From contig JAFSTG010000004.1 in the NCBI GenBank assembly GCA_017450605.1, positions 1 to 42,373 on the forward strand: DNA of 42,373 bases, written 5' to 3'. The DNA comes from Paludibacteraceae bacterium. GTDB lineage: Bacteria; Bacteroidota; Bacteroidia; Bacteroidales; Paludibacteraceae. Positions 1 to 7,666 of the stretch are shown here, piece after piece. Position 1 is the stretch's first letter. Each line of letters begins with the position of its first letter. The translations under genes and the position numbers were made by a program. The notes beneath the pieces are model-generated. The model had not been told where the DNA came from, ran no database searches, and saw only the letters and a list, made by a program, of their open reading frames with translations.

Positions 1-96
1 CCAGAAGGAGTAAATAGTATTGGGATATTAGCTTTCGGGGGATGCCATCAACTGCAGTCTATATGTTTGCCAAGAAGCGTGATAGAAAGTAGATGA
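1..96 (+). pseudogene. BspA-type leucine-rich-repeat fragment, plus strand, cut by window edge
   Basis: Reading frame 1 of the plus strand is open from the first base to TGA at 94-96. It encodes part of a BspA/LRR_5-type repeat (PEGVNSIGILAFGGC, then LPRSV), which matches the spacing of this repeat family. The repeat register is lost after about base 84, just before the stop. The oppositely oriented LRR gene at 28-420 loses its own repeat register at the same place. The two halves therefore look like one LRR protein split and inverted near base 80-90, by a real inversion or by a chimeric assembly end. The fragment is real LRR coding sequence; its status as a gene is unclear. Confidence 0.6.
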
Positions 97-420
97 GCCG
101 ATATGCGTTATCCTTGTAGGGAGCGCGATACATCTTAGGTTTTCACAATTTTCAAACGCTTGATGTCCTAAAAAAGATACATTTTCAGGAATTATCATGT
201 ATGAAAGATTTATACAATCAATAAAAGCTCCCCATTCGATACGCTCTACGCTCGTTGGAATCTTAACAGATATTAAATCTTTGCATGAAGAAAAAGCTGC
301 TCTTGCAATTATAACGACACCATTAGGAATTTCATAAGTCCCCTGAAAATCTTTAGGACATTTTATCAATGTTTTGCGGTCGTCAGAAAACTCAACTCCA
401 TATTTATCGAAATATGACAT
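28..420 (-). CDS. BspA-type leucine-rich-repeat protein, C-terminus disrupted
   Basis: The 130-aa product has about four LRR_5/BspA repeats, with the recurring form IP-x-SV-x-x-I-x-x-x-AF-x-x-C-x-x-L (for example YEIPNGVVIIARAAFSSC, then IPTSVERIEWGAFIDC). The family usually gives surface or secreted binding proteins in Bacteroidales, but no signal peptide is visible here, so a cytoplasmic or effector-like role is possible. The ATG at 418-420 is the start, only 10 bases after the stop of the ADP-ribosyltransferase-like gene, so the two are probably co-transcribed. The repeat register is clean up to SSTFYH (about base 83) and then runs into non-repeat sequence that is the antisense of a second, plus-strand LRR fragment. 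The last 13 or so residues are probably artefactual or the result of an inversion. Confidence 0.7.
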   Translation of the reverse strand: MSYFDKYGVEFSDDRKTLIKCPKDFQGTYEIPNGVVIIARAAFSSCKDLISVKIPTSVERIEWGAFIDCINLSYMIIPENVSFLGHQAFENCENLRCIALPTRITHIGSSTFYHASWQTYRLQLMASPES

Positions 421-430
421 AATTGCTTAG

Positions 431-1111
431 TTATTTAGTTTCTGTCATGTAAATATGTTTATAACTAGTTTCTCCGCATTTATTTTCTTTTACTTTGGTA
501 ATACAGAAAGAAGTATTTGGTAAGAAATTTACTTGATTTTCTCCTCCATGATTGATAATGCGGTATATACAGCGAGCATTGGTTTGCAACTTCGGCAACG
601 TTTTGATTATATACCTATTAGTATCTTGTTCCCAATTGTCAGTCGTTGTAGTCAAACTATATGTTATAGTGTACTTTTGTCCGAGAGCAAAATTGACTTT
701 GTCTTCAGAAACACAGAAGCGATATAATGTACAACCTTCAAAGATTGGAGCTTTCTCGATAGCAGAATAAAGACATTTCTGCATTTCTAAGACCAGATTT
801 GGAACTCCATCATTATAATTATCATCTCTGAAATAACCAGACATGTCAGCAATAAATAATCGCAGCATTAACAACTCAGAATCCGACAAATTGAATTCCT
901 TAATAACATTTGTGTACTTTTCTCGATTAGAACAAATGTCATCATACATTCTGTGAAACCGATATTGCTTCAGAAAGGAAAGTGGGTCGTCCATATCAAA
1001 TGGTTGCATACCGTACTCTTCATTCCACATAAACTCAGGGTCATTTTTGTGAGTTTCACAATATTTTGTTTCTTCTGCGAGGAAGTATTCTATAGGTTTT
1101 AAAGAATTCAT
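431..1111 (-). CDS. ADP-ribosyltransferase-fold protein with altered catalytic Glu
   Basis: 226 aa from ATG 1111; a TTG six codons upstream at 1129 is less likely. The C-terminal half follows the layout of R-S-E-type mono-ADP-ribosyltransferases. It has a helix with SGYFRDDNYN (family form: YTGSGYxxIN), then LYRF with Arg about residue 131, then YSLTTTTDNW in place of the STS motif (about 151-160), then GGENQVNFLPNTSF (about 190-203). In active members the last motif is [E/Q]-x-E-[V/I]-L; here it reads E-N-Q-V, so the second, catalytic Glu is Gln. No signal peptide is seen. It lies between a small exported protein and an LRR protein on the same strand. The fold call is moderate and catalytic activity is doubtful. 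Confidence 0.55.
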   Translation of the reverse strand: MNSLKPIEYFLAEETKYCETHKNDPEFMWNEEYGMQPFDMDDPLSFLKQYRFHRMYDDICSNREKYTNVIKEFNLSDSELLMLRLFIADMSGYFRDDNYNDGVPNLVLEMQKCLYSAIEKAPIFEGCTLYRFCVSEDKVNFALGQKYTITYSLTTTTDNWEQDTNRYIIKTLPKLQTNARCIYRIINHGGENQVNFLPNTSFCITKVKENKCGETSYKHIYMTETK

Positions 1112-1169
1112 GTTTTTGCTTCCATCCAAATATTCATGTATAATTGTGTATGTGTTTAACGTATATCAA

Positions 1170-1610
1170 TTATTCAAGACATGGGATGTTGAGGTCAATA
1201 TTATTGTCTGCATAATAACCTTTTGCTACAATCCTTATTGAGCCCTTGCTATTTAATAAATAATTAGCGATATCCTTATCTTCTATAATAACAAAACATT
1301 TTTTGTCCTCATCCGCCTCTTCTAGAAACACCGATTTTTTACGCAAATATTTTCCTTTTGCATCATAAAAGCCAACTTGAATTTCTCTGCTATTGTTACT
1401 GAAACAATTATATCGCTCGTTTAGTGTAACAAATAGCACACTACACCCATCGCATGTTCCTATCTCAATTTTTGAATCTTTATATTTATAGTTAATAAAG
1501 GCTGGCTTATTTAGCATTTCATCAGTTGGGTGTACTTCTTTAACCCATTCTTGCCCCAAAGCAGTGATTGCGGACAATAGAGATAAAGAAAGTGTAATTA
1601 TTCGTTTCAT
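1170..1610 (-). CDS. Small exported protein, unknown function
   Basis: 146 aa from ATG 1610. The N-terminus MKRIITLSLSLLSAITALGQ is a clear Sec signal peptide with probable cleavage after the Ala-Leu-Gly, giving a mature protein of about 126 residues in the periplasm or outside. The mature part is rich in charged and beta-forming residues, with a C-terminal stretch that could be a beta-sandwich. Four Cys (two in GTCDGCSV, one in NCFS, one near the end) could form disulfides. I recognise no family. It is followed after about 58 bases by the ADP-ribosyltransferase-like gene on the same strand, so the three distal genes may form one unit. Confidence 0.55.
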   Translation of the reverse strand: MKRIITLSLSLLSAITALGQEWVKEVHPTDEMLNKPAFINYKYKDSKIEIGTCDGCSVLFVTLNERYNCFSNNSREIQVGFYDAKGKYLRKKSVFLEEADEDKKCFVIIEDKDIANYLLNSKGSIRIVAKGYYADNNIDLNIPCLE

Positions 1611-1817
1611 TGTAGTGTAAAATATTAAGTTTTTAGCGTTGTGCTTTTGATAAGTTCATAATGGACGGTATCACTGATAATGTGATTGTTTTCTACGTTC
1701 ATATTTATCAATGTTTGCCATATTACTAAGAATTTAACCATTCAATATATTAATCCACCTCACCTTCAAGTTTCTACAGAACTGATATGTGCCTTTTTAA
1801 CATCGAAAATATAGAAA

Positions 1818-4091
1818 TTACTTACTACTGCATTCTATCAAATATACAAAGTCTTTAATCTTTTTTACTTTTGAACTTAACTTTTTACCGCGCACGCTAT
1901 TACTATCTGCTAGTTTTAAGTTATAGCCGGACGCGTCCAACATACTATATAAATATGAAATTTTAACTGCATAATTGGCATTCTCAGCTTCAGCATGCTT
2001 AGCACACACGACACCAATAACATCTCCGACTTCGTTAAATAGCGGTCCTCCACTATTACCTGGTTGAACAGGGGCAGAAATTTGATACATAGCTTCGTCT
2101 CCCTTATATCCTGTTGAAGAACTGATAATTCCGTCCGTCAACTTTACTTCCTTTCCCATAGAAGATGTCAGTGGATATCCTAAAACAAATATATCATCGC
2201 CGACATCTACCGCCGCTTTCCCTATTGTATAAGGAATCTTTCCGAAACTTTCAAAATCCGAGTCTACAATTTTGATTACAGACAAATCGTGCTCTTTGTC
2301 AGATGTTAACACGTAGCCTTTATACGACTTTTCCATATCTCCATTAATACCTTTTACCCTAATTGTCTTTGCGCCCTTAGTGACATGATTATTAGTAACA
2401 ACATATCCGTCAGCAATAGCAAAACCAGTACCAGACCATTCTGCCCTCTGATATTGTTCCATATCTTCTACAGCAGGGTAATCTCTAATAAACTCATATA
2501 GGACAAAGAAATTGTACCAATTATTTTTCCCTGTCTCTAAACGAAAATCAAATGAATTCGGGTCTTCCAACGTAACTTTACCTTCAGAAGAGTAATTGGT
2601 ATCTTCACTTCTTTTTACAATTGCATAATTGTTAGAGTTACCTATCTTTACAAATTTATTTACCCATGCTCTATTAGTCCCATCTACACAAAATGACCAA
2701 AACTCATTCTCTCCTGGATTAACTCTTGCTACCGCATAAAACTCAGAGTTCGTACTATTCAAACCGTAAGAATTTGGATTGTCTCTATCCTGATAATAGT
2801 TCTTGTCGGTTACATAATAAATACCTTCTATTGGATCAAGGTTTGAAGCATTGGCATCAAAGTATTCAATAAAATCTTTTCTGGTCGGATAAAACATTGG
2901 GCATTCCACTGTTACCTGTGGCAAATCTTGCCATATCAACTTTCCTTCTCCATCATAATAATAAAATAAGTATAATGTTTTTTTCGATAGTTTGTCGCTA
3001 AAAATAAAAACATTATCATCATTCGGATTGCTACAAAAAAATTCATACACAGGACGCACAACTTCTTTGCCATTTCTATCTATAAGACCCCATTTCCCAT
3101 TTAAGCGTGCAGGCGCTAGGCCATTCCTAAAAACACCTAAATCTTCATACTTCGCACTTATAACAACTTTACCTAGTGAATCTATCGTTCCATATTTACC
3201 GTCTTGTTTAATTGCGGCTAAACCATCATCTTGAAAACTATAAAAACCATCACAATTTAGGTTACATATTTTATTACCTGACTTATCTATTAAACACTCT
3301 TCTCCATTCAAAATAACGGCAGCTCTGTTATTAGTGAAATCAGAAATTGTGCTATCAACATTTAACACACATTTCCCTCCCTTATCAATAAACATATGAC
3401 GACTGCCTTGACGAACTCTAGCTAATCCGTCTTCGGTAAAAACACGAGCAAAATCATATATGGTATCAATAACTAAATTTCCTTGATTATCCATATACCC
3501 CCATTTGTCCCCTATTTTTATTGCGCATAAACCACTTCGGAAACCACTTAAGATACTATCACACTCATAGCCTATCATTTTACCAGTTCGATCAGTCATG
3601 AACCATTTCCTATTGAATTTTTCTACACAGATGTATGTATTATCACCATCCTCATTAACCCAGGCTGAATAATATATTGCAGGAACTATAAGTTCACAAT
3701 CGCTATTCATAATTCCACTGGCCATAAGTCCACTAAAATCAATGTCCTCACCCCAAGAAAGATAGCTATAAATTAAAAACAATCCGTCCACAAAATTACG
3801 AACTGTTTCTATACTATCTACAATTTCATTCTTGATATTTCCGCTCTCATCTATCAGATATCTTTTGTCACCTACTTCTACATAGCACACCCCACTCGAA
3901 AAATATCTGTTGGCATCGTCGTACTGAGGTTCAATAACTATCTTCCCTTCTGAATTTATAAAACCATATTTCTCTCCCACCAAAATCCTGTAAAGACCTC
4001 TTGAGGCACTATTCGAATTGTCCTTGGAACATGCTATTAAAGTAAGCAAGATAAATGTAATAAACGAAAAATAAGTAATACGATGTCTCAT
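1818..4091 (-). CDS. Lipoprotein with WG repeats fused to a trypsin-like (HtrA-type) serine protease
   Basis: 757 aa from ATG 4091. The signal peptide ends in a lipobox (LLTLIAC, Cys21), so the protein is lipid-anchored. Residues of about 30-380 carry at least six WG/KWG beta-repeats of the form KYGFINSEGKIVIEPQYDD and KWGLIDRNGKEVVRPVYEF. Residues of about 550-720 form a trypsin-like domain: TNNHV (His569), HDLSVIKI (Asp602) and GNSGGPLF (Ser680) give a complete catalytic triad. There is no PDZ domain. The likely role is a cell-envelope protease whose WG repeats bind a partner or the wall; the substrate is unknown. A promoter-like TTG, 21 bases, TAACTTTA lies at 4134-4165. It is transcribed away from mtgA as a single gene or as the head of the minus-strand run below it. 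Confidence 0.8.
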   Translation of the reverse strand: MRHRITYFSFITFILLTLIACSKDNSNSASRGLYRILVGEKYGFINSEGKIVIEPQYDDANRYFSSGVCYVEVGDKRYLIDESGNIKNEIVDSIETVRNFVDGLFLIYSYLSWGEDIDFSGLMASGIMNSDCELIVPAIYYSAWVNEDGDNTYICVEKFNRKWFMTDRTGKMIGYECDSILSGFRSGLCAIKIGDKWGYMDNQGNLVIDTIYDFARVFTEDGLARVRQGSRHMFIDKGGKCVLNVDSTISDFTNNRAAVILNGEECLIDKSGNKICNLNCDGFYSFQDDGLAAIKQDGKYGTIDSLGKVVISAKYEDLGVFRNGLAPARLNGKWGLIDRNGKEVVRPVYEFFCSNPNDDNVFIFSDKLSKKTLYLFYYYDGEGKLIWQDLPQVTVECPMFYPTRKDFIEYFDANASNLDPIEGIYYVTDKNYYQDRDNPNSYGLNSTNSEFYAVARVNPGENEFWSFCVDGTNRAWVNKFVKIGNSNNYAIVKRSEDTNYSSEGKVTLEDPNSFDFRLETGKNNWYNFFVLYEFIRDYPAVEDMEQYQRAEWSGTGFAIADGYVVTNNHVTKGAKTIRVKGINGDMEKSYKGYVLTSDKEHDLSVIKIVDSDFESFGKIPYTIGKAAVDVGDDIFVLGYPLTSSMGKEVKLTDGIISSSTGYKGDEAMYQISAPVQPGNSGGPLFNEVGDVIGVVCAKHAEAENANYAVKISYLYSMLDASGYNLKLADSNSVRGKKLSSKVKKIKDFVYLIECSSK

Positions 4092-4133
4092 TGTTTCTCA
4101 ATTTTTAAAATTAATTAAATATAAATTAGGCTG

Positions 4134-4165
4134 TAAAGTTACAAAAAAAAATATGGATTATGCAA
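4134..4165 (-). promoter_or_regulatory. Probable sigma-A promoter of the WG-protease lipoprotein gene
   Basis: On the minus strand TTG (4163-4165), a 21-base spacer and TAACTTTA (4134-4141) approach the Bacteroidota form TTTG-N19-21-TAnnTTTG. It sits about 43 bases upstream of the ATG at 4091. The last base of the -7 box differs from consensus. Confidence 0.45.
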
Positions 4166-4227
4166 GAAAAAAATTCTTTTTTAACTAATACATAGTGTTT
4201 CAGTTAAATTATAAGCATTTTCTAGAA

Positions 4228-4863
4228 TTATTCATCATAGCAACCGCATATTTCCCAAAGTCGACCTCGTGGGTTTGGAATAATATAAACAAGTTCTTTG
4301 GCTCGGCTATGACTAAGCTGCAAAGCAGATGTACAATAATGCTCCTGTGCGGCAGATTCTACACCAAAAATTCCATCACCCAATTCAATCACATTGAGGT
4401 AAACTTCGAGGATGCGTTCTTTGCCCCAGAACAACTCTATGAGCGCAGTATAGTACGCCTCAAAGAGTTTGCGGGTATAAGTGCGAGCAGGTGTGCAGAA
4501 GACATTTTTGGCGGTCTGCTGCGATATGGTGCTACCACCCGCAACGACACGCCCCATGCGTTTGTTGCGATAAAAAGCATCTACCATATCGTTATACGAG
4601 AAGCCGCCATGCTCATAAAAGTGTGAATCTTCTGCCTCTATTACAGCACTGATGACATCCGGAGAGATTTTCTCAATCGGCACCCAATCGTGCTTTAGCA
4701 CGAGACGTTCGCCTTTGCTGAATGCTTCGGCTTTTCTGATAAGCATGAGCGGGGTGAACTTCACCGGAGCAAAGCGATAGATGATCACCATCGCTATGCT
4801 CGAAGCGAAGAAGAGAGCTACGCAAACAGCGCAGAATTTAACGAAGCGCTTTACCATGGTCAT
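4228..4863 (-). CDS. mtgA: Monofunctional biosynthetic peptidoglycan transglycosylase
   Basis: 211 aa from ATG 4863 (an ATG at 4857 and a TTG at 4866 are alternatives). The protein has one N-terminal membrane anchor (about residues 8-28) and a glycosyltransferase family 51 domain that polymerises lipid II into glycan strands at the outer face of the inner membrane. GT51 motifs are all present: EAEDSHFYEHGG with the catalytic Glu, GGSTISQQTAKN, a RKLFEAYYTALIE segment, and KERILEVYLNVIELGDGIFG. There is no transpeptidase domain, and the length fits MtgA. Its start overlaps the 3' end of the upstream WG-type membrane protein gene by 26 bases, so the two are probably translationally coupled. Confidence 0.93.
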   Translation of the reverse strand: MTMVKRFVKFCAVCVALFFASSIAMVIIYRFAPVKFTPLMLIRKAEAFSKGERLVLKHDWVPIEKISPDVISAVIEAEDSHFYEHGGFSYNDMVDAFYRNKRMGRVVAGGSTISQQTAKNVFCTPARTYTRKLFEAYYTALIELFWGKERILEVYLNVIELGDGIFGVESAAQEHYCTSALQLSHSRAKELVYIIPNPRGRLWEICGCYDE

Positions 4864-5902
4864 CAATCAATGTGCCGAAGCGGTCAGAATACTCTCCAAA
4901 AGAAGCGAAGAACACATGTTTGGTCTGTGCCTCGATAGAGTGGAACAGCGGTGGGGTTAGCACATGATAGTGCTTATCCATCAAGCCACGCTTGTTATTG
5001 TAGTCCACGTAGATATAGCAATCTGTATCTTCGTAGATGTCCTTATCGTCTTTGTCCTTGCGATGCGTGTTATAAGATAGTTCCTCAATGCTCTTGTAGA
5101 TAACATGATAAACGAGTTTCCCATTATAGTCAAAAAGGCGCTGGATGCCGTTATGTTCGGTAGCAATTAAGCCCTCGGACCAATCTACCTCTATAGCCTT
5201 ATAAGCTCCTTTCAGGACTGGCTTAAGGTCAAAATCGTAAACAATACATTCTTCTCCCAATTTGGTATTATAGAGACGTCTATTGTAATTGGTTTCCACC
5301 TTTGAGTAAATAGGTTCTAGCACCCAATTCCCTGCTGTGTCAAGCAGACCTACATGCTCATAATCTACATTAAGAACAAGGGTGTTGTTGTAAAACAAAT
5401 ACTCGTACTGATTGCGGGCTGTCAGACCTGTAGCATTGACCAGAGTTCCATCACGGCGGAAGATGAAAAGTGAATCATGCCTGGACATGATGCCGCGGTC
5501 GCATGAGAACTCCCATGCTTTATCGTAATCGAGCGGCGTGATAAGTTGGGCATTATTCAGATTGATGAATGCCCGACGGTGGTTCTTGGCAAGAATAGCG
5601 ATTGTGTCGCCACGCGTCACATGAAGCCATTCGATGCTATCCACCAATATCTCTCCGGTCTCCGGATTGTAGATGTGAGCGCCATGCTTGTAACGCAAGC
5701 CGTCACGACCAATTTCCTCTCCATACAAGCGTTTCTCGATGGCTTTAGGAGCGGTTTTGAAACTACGACTGAAGGCTAGGCTAATGGCAATAAGGATAAC
5801 AGGTAAACAAACGAGCATAACTCGTGATGAGGTTGAACGAGCCTTCCAGAAGGCTACAAAGCCCGTCCACACACGGACGAAGAATGAAGAAAAACGGTTC
5901 AT
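4838..5902 (-). CDS. WG-repeat-like membrane-anchored protein, overlaps mtgA
   Basis: 354 aa from ATG 5902; the upstream extension to 6022 runs through the promoter and is rejected. The N-terminus has a cytoplasmic basic stretch and one membrane segment (about residues 31-47, VMLVCLPVILIAISLAF), followed by an external domain. That domain has degenerate WG repeats: GLLDTAGNWVLEPIYSKVE and KRGLMDKHYHVLTPPLFHSIEA. The final 26 bases overlap the mtgA start, so the product is likely made with the transglycosylase and may bind or regulate it; this is an inference from coupling only. A very good promoter lies 31 bases upstream. I know no characterised homologue. Confidence 0.7.
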   Translation of the reverse strand: MNRFSSFFVRVWTGFVAFWKARSTSSRVMLVCLPVILIAISLAFSRSFKTAPKAIEKRLYGEEIGRDGLRYKHGAHIYNPETGEILVDSIEWLHVTRGDTIAILAKNHRRAFINLNNAQLITPLDYDKAWEFSCDRGIMSRHDSLFIFRRDGTLVNATGLTARNQYEYLFYNNTLVLNVDYEHVGLLDTAGNWVLEPIYSKVETNYNRRLYNTKLGEECIVYDFDLKPVLKGAYKAIEVDWSEGLIATEHNGIQRLFDYNGKLVYHVIYKSIEELSYNTHRKDKDDKDIYEDTDCYIYVDYNNKRGLMDKHYHVLTPPLFHSIEAQTKHVFFASFGEYSDRFGTLIDDHGKALR

Positions 5903-5932
5903 AACTATTACATTTAATTTCGAATTTCGATG

Positions 5933-5963
5933 CAAAGTTACACGTTTTTCTATGCGTATGCAA
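5933..5963 (-). promoter_or_regulatory. Sigma-A promoter of the WG-protein/mtgA operon
   Basis: Minus strand: TTG (5961-5963), 20-base spacer, TAACTTTG (5933-5940). This is an exact match to the Bacteroidota -7 box with ideal spacing, 31 bases upstream of ATG 5902. It also decides that start, because a longer protein would begin inside or above the promoter. Confidence 0.7.
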
Positions 5964-5993
5964 GCAAATCGCGGGCGGATGTATGAAATAGAA

Positions 5994-6028
5994 AATAGCG
6001 TGTATGAAGTTACTCCACACACGCTATT
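5994..6028 (-). terminator. Hairpin terminator after the phosphodiester-glycosidase-like gene
   Basis: A perfect 10-bp stem, AATAGCGTGT (5994-6003) with ACACGCTATT (6019-6028), starts 18 bases after the stop at 6047 and is followed on the minus strand by TTTTC. It separates the LytTR/glycosidase operon from the WG-protein/mtgA operon. Confidence 0.65.
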
Positions 6029-6046
6029 TCATACAGAGGACTTGTG

Positions 6047-6922
6047 CTATTTTGCCCAAACAATAAAGCTGATGTTCTTAATCTTGCGAGGATCCCACAG
6101 CCCCATTTTGGTGCCGTTTCCGTAGGCATCCATCGACCAGCCCATAGCGCTGCTGCTTCCGACAAGGTAAATAGCATTGGATGTTCCAATATCAATGAGT
6201 GCATGGGCGAAATCGTGCATGGATTCAATCGTCTGTGTTTCGACCACTACAATATGTCCTTCCACATCGCATAATGCACGGCGAATAGCCTTGCTCTTTA
6301 GTTCACTCTCTACCAATTTCCCATTGTCAACAAGTGGGTACTGCCGGAAGAAATCGCCATTTTCATTGGTGGCTTTCTCAAAGAGTGGCGAGTTATCTGC
6401 CACTCCAACAGTAACTTCGCCGTTGATAATCGCACAATAGCCGCGTTTGCTCAAACCCCAACTGAGAGGTTTTCCATGCAGGACAAACGCTCCGACAATC
6501 TTTCCATTATCTGCGCGAACATCTGCAGCTTGGAAAAAGAGAATGCTGCTCTCGCGATTGTCGGCTATCTTATAGCCAATTTCCAGATGAGGCGTGCTAT
6601 TAAGCGGAGCATATACTCTCAATGGGATGTCATTGATAGATATATCCTTTGTAACTGTCCCGATGGTTCTGATGGTATCTATTGATGCAAACCAATTAAC
6701 CAACGGATGAGGTTGGGCAATAGGCTGCTCCTGCTCGAACAAACCCGGTTCATCCGGTTTGTCGGAAGCTTCCGGCCATTGCCACCAAACGATGAGACCA
6801 ATGACGGTAATCACACCGACAATGATAGCGAACAGACGCCAAGGGAATGGTGTTTGGGGCGGCTTTTGATTACCTCCAATAACACGGATTTCGCTATCCA
6901 ATATGTTTTCTTCTTTCATCAT
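6047..6922 (-). CDS. Membrane-anchored phosphodiester glycosidase-like (NAGPA/DUF2233-type) protein
   Basis: 291 aa from ATG 6922. One membrane segment lies at about residues 28-47 (WRLFAIIVGVITVIGLIVWW), leaving a large external domain. From about residue 120 the sequence resembles the NAGPA/DUF2233 fold: an FFQAADVRADNGKIVGAF strand region, a GYCAIINGEVTVGVADNSPLFEKA segment, a run of Arg/Lys helices and a final AIYLVGSSSAMGW where family members usually have LDGGGSS. That catalytic-site change makes activity uncertain. Its ATG overlaps the stop of the LytTR gene as ATGA, so translation is coupled and the regulator may be dedicated to it. The family assignment rests on motif layout only. 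Confidence 0.55.
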   Translation of the reverse strand: MMKEENILDSEIRVIGGNQKPPQTPFPWRLFAIIVGVITVIGLIVWWQWPEASDKPDEPGLFEQEQPIAQPHPLVNWFASIDTIRTIGTVTKDISINDIPLRVYAPLNSTPHLEIGYKIADNRESSILFFQAADVRADNGKIVGAFVLHGKPLSWGLSKRGYCAIINGEVTVGVADNSPLFEKATNENGDFFRQYPLVDNGKLVESELKSKAIRRALCDVEGHIVVVETQTIESMHDFAHALIDIGTSNAIYLVGSSSAMGWSMDAYGNGTKMGLWDPRKIKNISFIVWAK

Positions 6923-7284
6923 AGTTTGCCGTTTTCAATCAATTCTTTTAGTGCTTTAAGTGCTTCCTTGCTGGCTGAGAGAGTGTAGCGGTTCTGTTGA
7001 TTGTCCACAAGGATGAGTTGTTGCTTGGGCACGTGAATGTAATAAACGTAATTGAGGTTGATAATAAGACTTTTTCCTATACGGACAAAGTTCTGACTGA
7101 GCTCGGGCAGTTGATCGGCAATCATGCGTTCAATTTGCCCTAACTGAAAAGTAACCAACCTCATCTCGCCTCCCGTCTGAAAGAAATTACAATAATTTCC
7201 ATCGGACGAAATATAGAGGATATGACGTGCCGCTACACGTAGCAGGTCATTCGACGTCGATATGATCAAATGTGTGTTGGTCAT
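6919..7284 (-). CDS. Stand-alone LytTR-domain DNA-binding protein
   Basis: 121 aa from ATG 7284; the longer frame to 7491 crosses a promoter and is rejected. Almost the whole protein is a LytTR DNA-binding domain, with ILYISSDGNYCNFF (the usual I-x-x-I-E-x-x-x-N-Y-x-x-x) near the N-terminus, then the FVRIGKSLIINLNYV segment and the C-terminal basic strand. There is no receiver or membrane domain, so activity must be controlled by level or partner. It overlaps the next gene by four bases, and a TTG-N21-TACCTTTG promoter lies just upstream, so the two form a short operon. Confidence 0.8.
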   Translation of the reverse strand: MTNTHLIISTSNDLLRVAARHILYISSDGNYCNFFQTGGEMRLVTFQLGQIERMIADQLPELSQNFVRIGKSLIINLNYVYYIHVPKQQLILVDNQQNRYTLSASKEALKALKELIENGKL

Positions 7285-7300
7285 AATTGCAATTGCGGTG

Positions 7301-7332
7301 CAAAGGTACTGCTTTTTTTGCGAGATATGCAA
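7301..7332 (-). promoter_or_regulatory. Sigma-A promoter of the LytTR/glycosidase-like operon
   Basis: Minus strand: TTG (7330-7332), 21-base spacer, TACCTTTG (7301-7308), 17 bases above ATG 7284. Both boxes fit the Bacteroidota consensus. It excludes the longer 190-aa reading of the LytTR gene. Confidence 0.65.
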
Positions 7333-7531
7333 GTTTTTATGCCGGATTTGTACCAAATATGCGTCTAAATGTATGAAATCATTCATCATTCGAAAAACTT
7401 CTTCTAAAAAGTAGCACCAATGCACCCTCGCGTTAGGGATTGGAAGGGCTATGGTATTAGGAACTAATGCGGAACTTGTGAACCCCTGCAAAGCCCGACC
7501 GACGTAGCTCTGGAGAGAATGATCTGCAGAA

Positions 7532-7612
7532 CTATGGAGGGAACGCCCAAATGAAAACAGTCGGACAAAATACTACGATAGCAGTCATGCTGACGAGCAG
7601 GATGCCCGCCAT
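7532..7612 (-). CDS. Possible 26-aa single-helix membrane peptide
   Basis: ATG 7612 to TAG 7532-7534 encodes 26 residues, almost all hydrophobic (begins MAGILLVSMTAIVV, ends FIWAFPP), enough for one membrane helix. It lies in the same frame as the upstream start-less frame, separated by TGA at 7667-7669 and a terminator hairpin. It could be a remnant of that decayed gene, a small membrane peptide, or chance. No promoter of its own is evident. Confidence 0.2.
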   Translation of the reverse strand: MAGILLVSMTAIVVFCPTVFIWAFPP

Positions 7613-7636
7613 CCGGAAGAGCCTGCGACCGGTCTG

Positions 7637-7663
7637 AAAAAAAAATGGAGGACTAAGCCTCCA
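7637..7663 (-). terminator. Intrinsic terminator
   Basis: Minus strand: stem TGGAGG (7658-7663) with CCTCCA (7646-7651), loop of six, followed by nine T residues (7637-7645). It begins three bases after the TGA of the start-less frame at 7667. It implies that something in 7670-8240 is, or was, transcribed on the minus strand. Confidence 0.7.
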
Positions 7664-7666
7664 AAT

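Noticed and set aside
6919-7284. Complete two-component response regulator
   Set aside because: No receiver domain is present; it is only the LytTR domain.
7285-7491. N-terminal extension of the LytTR protein
   Set aside because: It spans the consensus promoter at 7301-7332 and would precede the LytTR domain with unrelated sequence.
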